IMG/VR virus record: IMGVR_UViG_3300022602_000482
Location: 1 to 21,377 of that record
Reading direction: 5' to 3' (one strand)
Length of the DNA stretch: 21,377 nucleotides
DNA from: a virus
Part shown: one piece after another, positions 17,935 to 21,377 of the stretch
How positions within the stretch are numbered: the stretch's first letter is position 1
Layout: every line of letters starts with the position of its first letter
Translations under genes and position numbers: made by a program
Notes under the pieces: generated by a model
Told to the model about the DNA's origin: nothing
The model's input: only the letters and a program-made list of their open reading frames with translations
The model's database searches: none

Positions 17935-18891
17935 ATGGCAGACTTTAAAGGCGAAGATTTCAAGTTCCCTGATGAAATTGACGACAAAGATAAGGGAAAA
18001 CCCCAAGAGACAAACGATGATGATTTTGAAATTGAAATCATTGACGACATACCGGATCGTGATAAAGGTCGCAAACCTTTAGATCGAGAAGTACTGGATC
18101 CAACAGATGAAGAAATCAACCAGTACACAAAGGGTGCTCAAGAAAGAATTAAAGAGCTGACTCATGCAAGACATGACGAGAGACGCGCTAAAGAAGCGGC
18201 TCTACGTGAACGTCAAGAGTTAGACAGAATTACTCAGCAGTTGGTTGAGGAGAATAAACGTCTCAAACAATATGTCAATACTGGCACTGAGCAATACACG
18301 CAAATGGCCAAGACTGCGGCGGAAGCAGAGCTTGACAAAGCGCGTCGCGAGTACAAAGCAGCACAAGAAGCTTTCGATACGGATGCGATTATTGCGGCGC
18401 AAGAGGCGCTTACTGAAGCCAAGATGAAAGTGGAGGCTACGAAAAATTTTCGTCCAACCCCTTTACAAGTCGAAAAAAATGATGTATATTCGGCTCCACA
18501 ACAAGTCCAAGAACCATACCGCGATGAAAAGCTCTTGCGCTGGCAAGCAAAAAACCAGTGGTGGGGACAACCAGGATTTGAAGAAATAACCAGTTTTGCA
18601 CTAGGACTGCATCAAAAGCTAGTGAACTCCGGGGTTGATCCTCGCACAGATCAGTACTACGAGACTATAGACTCTCGCATCAAAAAGACCTTTCCTGAAA
18701 TATTTGGAGAGGCTATGGCTTCAGCCGATCCTCCAAAAAAGACGCCCTCGGTAACGGCACCATCAACTCGGTCGACAGGTACCAAAAAAGTACAACTGAC
18801 ACCGACGCAGGCGGCGCTTATTAAAAAATACAAACTCGACCCTAAACTGTATTACGCAGAAGCTCAAAAATTGGAGAATCAAAATGGCTGA
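17935..18891 (+). CDS. Probable head scaffolding protein (318 residues)
   Basis: Scaffolding proteins drive procapsid assembly and then leave. This protein has the expected features. The N-terminus is very acidic (residues 1-60, with DDFEIEIIDDIPDRDKGRKP). A coiled coil from about 65 to 165 (RIKELTHARHDERRAKEAAL, ELDRITQQLVEENKRLKQYV, AEAELDKARREYKAAQEAF) follows. Next is a tryptophan-containing part (LLRWQAKNQWWGQPGFEEIT), and a basic C-terminal end (LTPTQAALIKKYKLDPKLYY) could bind the capsid. It lies between portal/GroES-like and capsid genes, as scaffold genes do. No protease domain is visible. Function is inferred from architecture and position. Confidence 0.78.
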   Translation: MADFKGEDFKFPDEIDDKDKGKPQETNDDDFEIEIIDDIPDRDKGRKPLDREVLDPTDEEINQYTKGAQERIKELTHARHDERRAKEAALRERQELDRITQQLVEENKRLKQYVNTGTEQYTQMAKTAAEAELDKARREYKAAQEAFDTDAIIAAQEALTEAKMKVEATKNFRPTPLQVEKNDVYSAPQQVQEPYRDEKLLRWQAKNQWWGQPGFEEITSFALGLHQKLVNSGVDPRTDQYYETIDSRIKKTFPEIFGEAMASADPPKKTPSVTAPSTRSTGTKKVQLTPTQAALIKKYKLDPKLYYAEAQKLENQNG

Positions 18892-19339
18892 TAATCGTAC
18901 CCCCCGTGACAATGTAACACGCGAAAAAGAAGCTCGATATGTGTACACACCATCGAGTAAGTTGCCAGATCCAACACCCATACCAGGTATGTCTTTCCGC
19001 TGGATTGCTACCCATGTAATGAGCGTTGCGGACCCAACCAATGTGTCTAGAAAACGCAGAGACGGTTGGGAACCTGTGAAGGCAACTGACCATCCCGAGC
19101 TGATGCTTGAAGGAAACGCCAACGGTAACGTAGAAATTGGAGGCCTAATGCTATGCAAGATGCCTACAGAACGCGTTAAAGCAATGGATGAGTACTATCA
19201 AAGGCAAAATCAGTCTCAGATGGAGTCTGTAGACAATAACTTTTTGAAGAACCAGTCCGCGCCTCAATACGGCAAATTGTTTTCTGAACGCCAGTCAACA
19301 AGTTCCAGAGGTAACGGGTTTGGTTTAGGTACTAAATAA
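18884..19339 (+). CDS. Conserved head-region protein with LPDPTPIPGMSFRWI...DPTNVS signature (151 residues)
   Basis: The pattern RYVYTPSSKLPDPTPIPGMS, FRWI, ADPTNVSRKRRDGWEPVKA, DHPEL, VEIGGLMLCKMPTERVKAM is a conserved small protein of phages with this head module, always near scaffold and capsid genes. The glutamine/asparagine-rich C-terminus (YYQRQNQSQMESVDNNFLK, ending GFGLGTK) is usual too. A minor structural role is likely from synteny; none is proven. It overlaps the scaffold-like gene by 8 nt, and GGAG is embedded in that gene's last codons. Confidence 0.8.
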   Translation: MADNRTPRDNVTREKEARYVYTPSSKLPDPTPIPGMSFRWIATHVMSVADPTNVSRKRRDGWEPVKATDHPELMLEGNANGNVEIGGLMLCKMPTERVKAMDEYYQRQNQSQMESVDNNFLKNQSAPQYGKLFSERQSTSSRGNGFGLGTK

Positions 19340-19356
19340 ACTTAGGAGTTTTTTAA

Positions 19357-20256
19357 ATGGCATATCCTATCGTTCCTGCAGCTTACGGTCTAAAGCCTGT
19401 AAGCCTGTCTGGTGGTAGAGTGTTTTCTGGTTCTACCAGACTCATTCCTATCGCTTCAAACTATGGCTACAACTTGTTCAACGGTGACGTTGTTACAGCA
19501 AGCGGTGGTTCATTAGTCGTTACAACCCTTGGCGCAGCCAACTCTCCTGTTGCTGGTACTGTCGGTGTTTTTGTTGGCGCTCAATACGTCAACTCAATGA
19601 GCCAAACAGTACGCGCACAGTTCTATGCAGCTAACACAATCACTAACACAATCTACGGACCTAACAGTCTGCAAGGTTATGTTGTGGATGATCCTTATGC
19701 TGTATTCCAATCTGCAGTGCTCACACAAGGTACATCTTCTGTATCTAACACACCTGGCGCTACTATCGGTTATGTAAACCCATCTTTCATTGGATCTAAC
19801 ATGTTCTTAGTAACAAACGGTTCTAACGGTGGTTCAGCTTCTGGTAACACTACAACTGGCGACTCAGCAATGGGCTTGACAGGTAACGTTGTTACTTCTG
19901 GTACACAAGGTAATACTCGTTATACCTCTACAGCACCTTTCCGTGTTGTTAACGTTGTTCCAGATACAGCAGTTACTGTTACTGCAGTTGGTTCTACATC
20001 CGGTTCAAGCACAACACTTACTTTGACTGCCGCTAATACAGCGATCAGCCCCGGTATGCAGTTGATTGTTCCAGGTGTTACTGGCGCTTTAGCAAGCAAC
20101 TTCTTAACTGTGACTAACATTAGCGGTACAACTGTTACTTTGTCTGCAGCAGTTACGATTGCAAGCGGTACAGCACTGTCTTTTGTCGGTTACCCAGAAG
20201 TTCAAGTACAGTGGAACTTCGGTTACCACGGTTACTTAAACGCAACAGCAGCTTAA
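19357..20256 (+). CDS. Structural (decoration-like) protein with apparent inserted beta domain (299 residues)
   Basis: The start MAYPIVPAAYGLKPVSLSGG, RVFSGSTRLIPIASNYGYNL, FNGDVV resembles phage virion proteins ('..P.GL+PV....G....G..R...I......L..GD.V') found beside capsid genes. Such proteins are often annotated as decoration or head-fibre-like. The fold is beta-rich, and threonine, serine and glycine dominate. Residues about 205-277 (from AVTVTAVGSTSGSSTTLTLT to GTALSF) look like an extra beta-sandwich-type insertion between PFRVVNVVPDT and YPEVQVQWNFGYHGY. AGGAG lies before ATG 19357. No glycosidase or protease motif is visible. Codon use is like that of the highly expressed capsid gene. 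Confidence 0.78.
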   Translation: MAYPIVPAAYGLKPVSLSGGRVFSGSTRLIPIASNYGYNLFNGDVVTASGGSLVVTTLGAANSPVAGTVGVFVGAQYVNSMSQTVRAQFYAANTITNTIYGPNSLQGYVVDDPYAVFQSAVLTQGTSSVSNTPGATIGYVNPSFIGSNMFLVTNGSNGGSASGNTTTGDSAMGLTGNVVTSGTQGNTRYTSTAPFRVVNVVPDTAVTVTAVGSTSGSSTTLTLTAANTAISPGMQLIVPGVTGALASNFLTVTNISGTTVTLSAAVTIASGTALSFVGYPEVQVQWNFGYHGYLNATAA

Positions 20257-20271
20257 TCAAGGAGCACATAA

Positions 20272-21174
20272 ATGGCTATTTCACGCGCACAACTATTGAA
20301 GGAATTGCTCCCAGGATTGAACGCACTGTTCGGACTTGAGTATGCAAGATACGGCGAAGAGCACAAAGAGATCTATGAAACAGAGACTTCTGAGCGTTCT
20401 TTTGAAGAAGAAACAAAACTGTCAGGTTTCTCTGCAGCACCAGTCAAGAACGAGGGTTCAGCCCTTGCTTATGACAATGCGCAAGAAGCATGGACAGCAC
20501 GCTACAACCACGAGACAATCGCCCTTGGCTTCTCCTTAACAGAAGAGGCTATTGAGGATAACTTGTATGACTCATTGTCTGCACGTTATACCAAGGCTCT
20601 TGCTCGTGCTATGGCGTACACCAAGCAGGTTAAAGCTGCTGCGGTACTTAACAACGGTTATAACGCTGCCTACGCAGGCGGTGACGGACAACCTTTGTTC
20701 TCTACAGCACACCCATTGGTCAATGGCGGTACAAACGCCAACACATTCACAACTCCATCAGACTTGAATGAGACTTCTTTAGAAGCCGGCGTTATTCAAA
20801 TTGCTGCATGGACAGATGAGCGTGGACTTTTGATTGCAGCTCGCCCCAAGAAGCTTGTTGTTCCTCCAGCATTGATGTTCGTTGCTACTCGCCTCTTAGA
20901 GACAGAGTTGCGCGTTGGTACAAACAACAACGACATTAACGCTATCAAGAACAATGGCGCTATTCCTGAAGGCTACACCGTTAACCACTTCTTGACATCA
21001 ACCAACACATGGTTCCTGACAACTGACGTGCCAAACGGAATGAAGCACTTTGAGCGTATTCCTCTCCAGAACTCAATGGACGGGGACTTCGACACCGGTA
21101 ACGTTCGTTACAAATCACGTGAGCGTTATAGCTTCGGTTATTCCGACCCACTTGGTATGTTTAGTTCATACTAA
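20272..21174 (+). CDS. Major capsid protein, Mu gpT-like / HK97 fold (300 residues)
   Basis: The protein begins MAISRAQLLKELLPGLNALF and GLEYARYGEEHKEIYETETS, with ERSFEEETKLSGFSAAPVKN and AIEDNLYDSLSARYTKALAR. It goes on with KQVKAAAVLNNGYNAAYAGG, PLFSTAHPL and ends RYKSRERYSFGYSDPLGMF. This is the standard capsid pattern of phages with P22-type portals and Mu gpT-like heads. The N-arm (1-60, E-loop-like EEETKLSGF), helical spine (about 90-130) and late beta strands fit the HK97 fold. No cleavable N-terminal scaffold domain is visible, in line with a separate scaffold gene. AAGGAG lies before ATG 20272. A strong terminator follows. Confidence 0.93.
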   Translation: MAISRAQLLKELLPGLNALFGLEYARYGEEHKEIYETETSERSFEEETKLSGFSAAPVKNEGSALAYDNAQEAWTARYNHETIALGFSLTEEAIEDNLYDSLSARYTKALARAMAYTKQVKAAAVLNNGYNAAYAGGDGQPLFSTAHPLVNGGTNANTFTTPSDLNETSLEAGVIQIAAWTDERGLLIAARPKKLVVPPALMFVATRLLETELRVGTNNNDINAIKNNGAIPEGYTVNHFLTSTNTWFLTTDVPNGMKHFERIPLQNSMDGDFDTGNVRYKSRERYSFGYSDPLGMFSSY

Positions 21175-21179
21175 AAATA

Positions 21180-21203
21180 ATGGGGACTTCGGTCCCCATT
21201 TTT
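21180..21203 (+). terminator. Intrinsic terminator after the capsid gene, TTCG tetraloop
   Basis: ATGGGGAC and GTCCCCAT form an 8-bp stem closed by the very stable TTCG loop, followed by TTTT. It begins 6 nt after the capsid stop and probably ends or attenuates the head operon transcript there, giving more capsid than downstream mRNA. In the minus direction the flanking TTATTTTTAG would also give a T-run, so it may work both ways. Confidence 0.88.
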
Positions 21204-21314
21204 AGTGAATTTAGTGTATAGTTAGGTATCTGGGATTTTTCGCCTTGTTGCCAACCCACCCAGGGGTCACGATGCAACGATTAACAAGGTAACTTTTGCA
21301 TAAGGAAACTTATA
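21204..21314 (+). other. Leader of the next gene with long inverted repeat
   Basis: CCTTGTT (21243-21249) and AACAAGG (21283-21289) are perfect 7-nt arms, with GTTGC/GCAAC pairing possible inside. A TATAGT box (about 21217) lies 20 nt after the terminator, with no good -35 partner. The region probably restarts transcription or controls translation of the next gene. Confidence 0.4.
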
Positions 21315-21377
21315 ATGGCACGTTCCACGTTTAACGGTCCCATACTATCTGGCGATCAAAGATTCACAGCCGCACGC
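21315..21377 (+). CDS. Start of a further structural-region gene (partial)
   Basis: ATG 21315 with AAGGA 8 nt upstream opens MARSTFNGPILSGDQRFTAA. The pattern M..STF.GP..S is common for small phage virion-associated proteins encoded after the capsid gene. Only 21 codons are inside the window, so no function is given. Confidence 0.7.
   Translation, partial: MARSTFNGPILSGDQRFTAAR

Overview
The window is part of a tailed double-stranded DNA bacteriophage genome (Caudoviricetes). The evidence is a packaging and head module read rightward (small terminase, large terminase, P22-type portal, GroES-like protein, scaffold-like protein, decoration-like protein, major capsid protein). Facing it is a long leftward block of very small, overlapping genes that ends in a family A DNA polymerase. 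No integrase, repressor, tRNA, CRISPR array or insertion sequence was recognised, so a lytic phage is the simplest reading. Shine-Dalgarno sites are strong and the -35/-10 boxes are sigma70-like, which fits a Gram-negative host, but the host cannot be named from the sequence.

Left arm, minus strand, 1-12213. The genes run from about 12213 down to 1. The first are small hypotheticals (12213-11000), then a non-coding AT-rich gap (10605-10999), then a 242-residue protein, a cysteine-rich 432-residue protein and a clan MH (M20/M28-like) zinc peptidase (8330-7200). After these comes a tightly packed run of about 25 genes of 40-200 residues (7139-632): small membrane proteins, zinc-ribbon proteins, DUF3310, a VRR-NUC nuclease and mosaic EPVG/EWVGLT proteins. 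The run ends in the exonuclease domain of DNA polymerase, cut by the window edge. Nearly all junctions are ATGA-type overlaps, with the Shine-Dalgarno of the next gene inside the last codons of the previous one. Several real genes here are very short (38, 44, 45, 46, 57 and 59 residues).

Control region, 12214-12673. This gap between the two arms holds a leftward promoter whose -35 box lies in a perfect 9-bp-arm palindrome (probable operator). It also holds a minus-strand intrinsic terminator and a pair of oppositely directed promoters with overlapping -10 boxes. One promoter would fire the structural operon. The other would make a roughly 100-nt RNA that ends exactly at the terminator: a candidate undescribed phage small RNA. 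A GGGGG-AAAT-CCCCCC hairpin occurs five times, four at gene 3' ends and one just before the first leftward gene.

Right arm, plus strand, 12674-21377. The small and large terminase genes overlap. They are followed by the portal gene, two small genes (one GroES-like), a scaffold-like gene, a conserved small head-region gene, a beta-rich structural protein with an apparent inserted domain and the major capsid protein. A TTCG-loop terminator follows the capsid gene, and a further gene starts at 21315 and leaves the window. Packaging, procapsid assembly (portal, scaffold, capsid, chaperonin-like factor) and decoration are thus encoded in one rightward operon, with replication and takeover functions in the leftward one.
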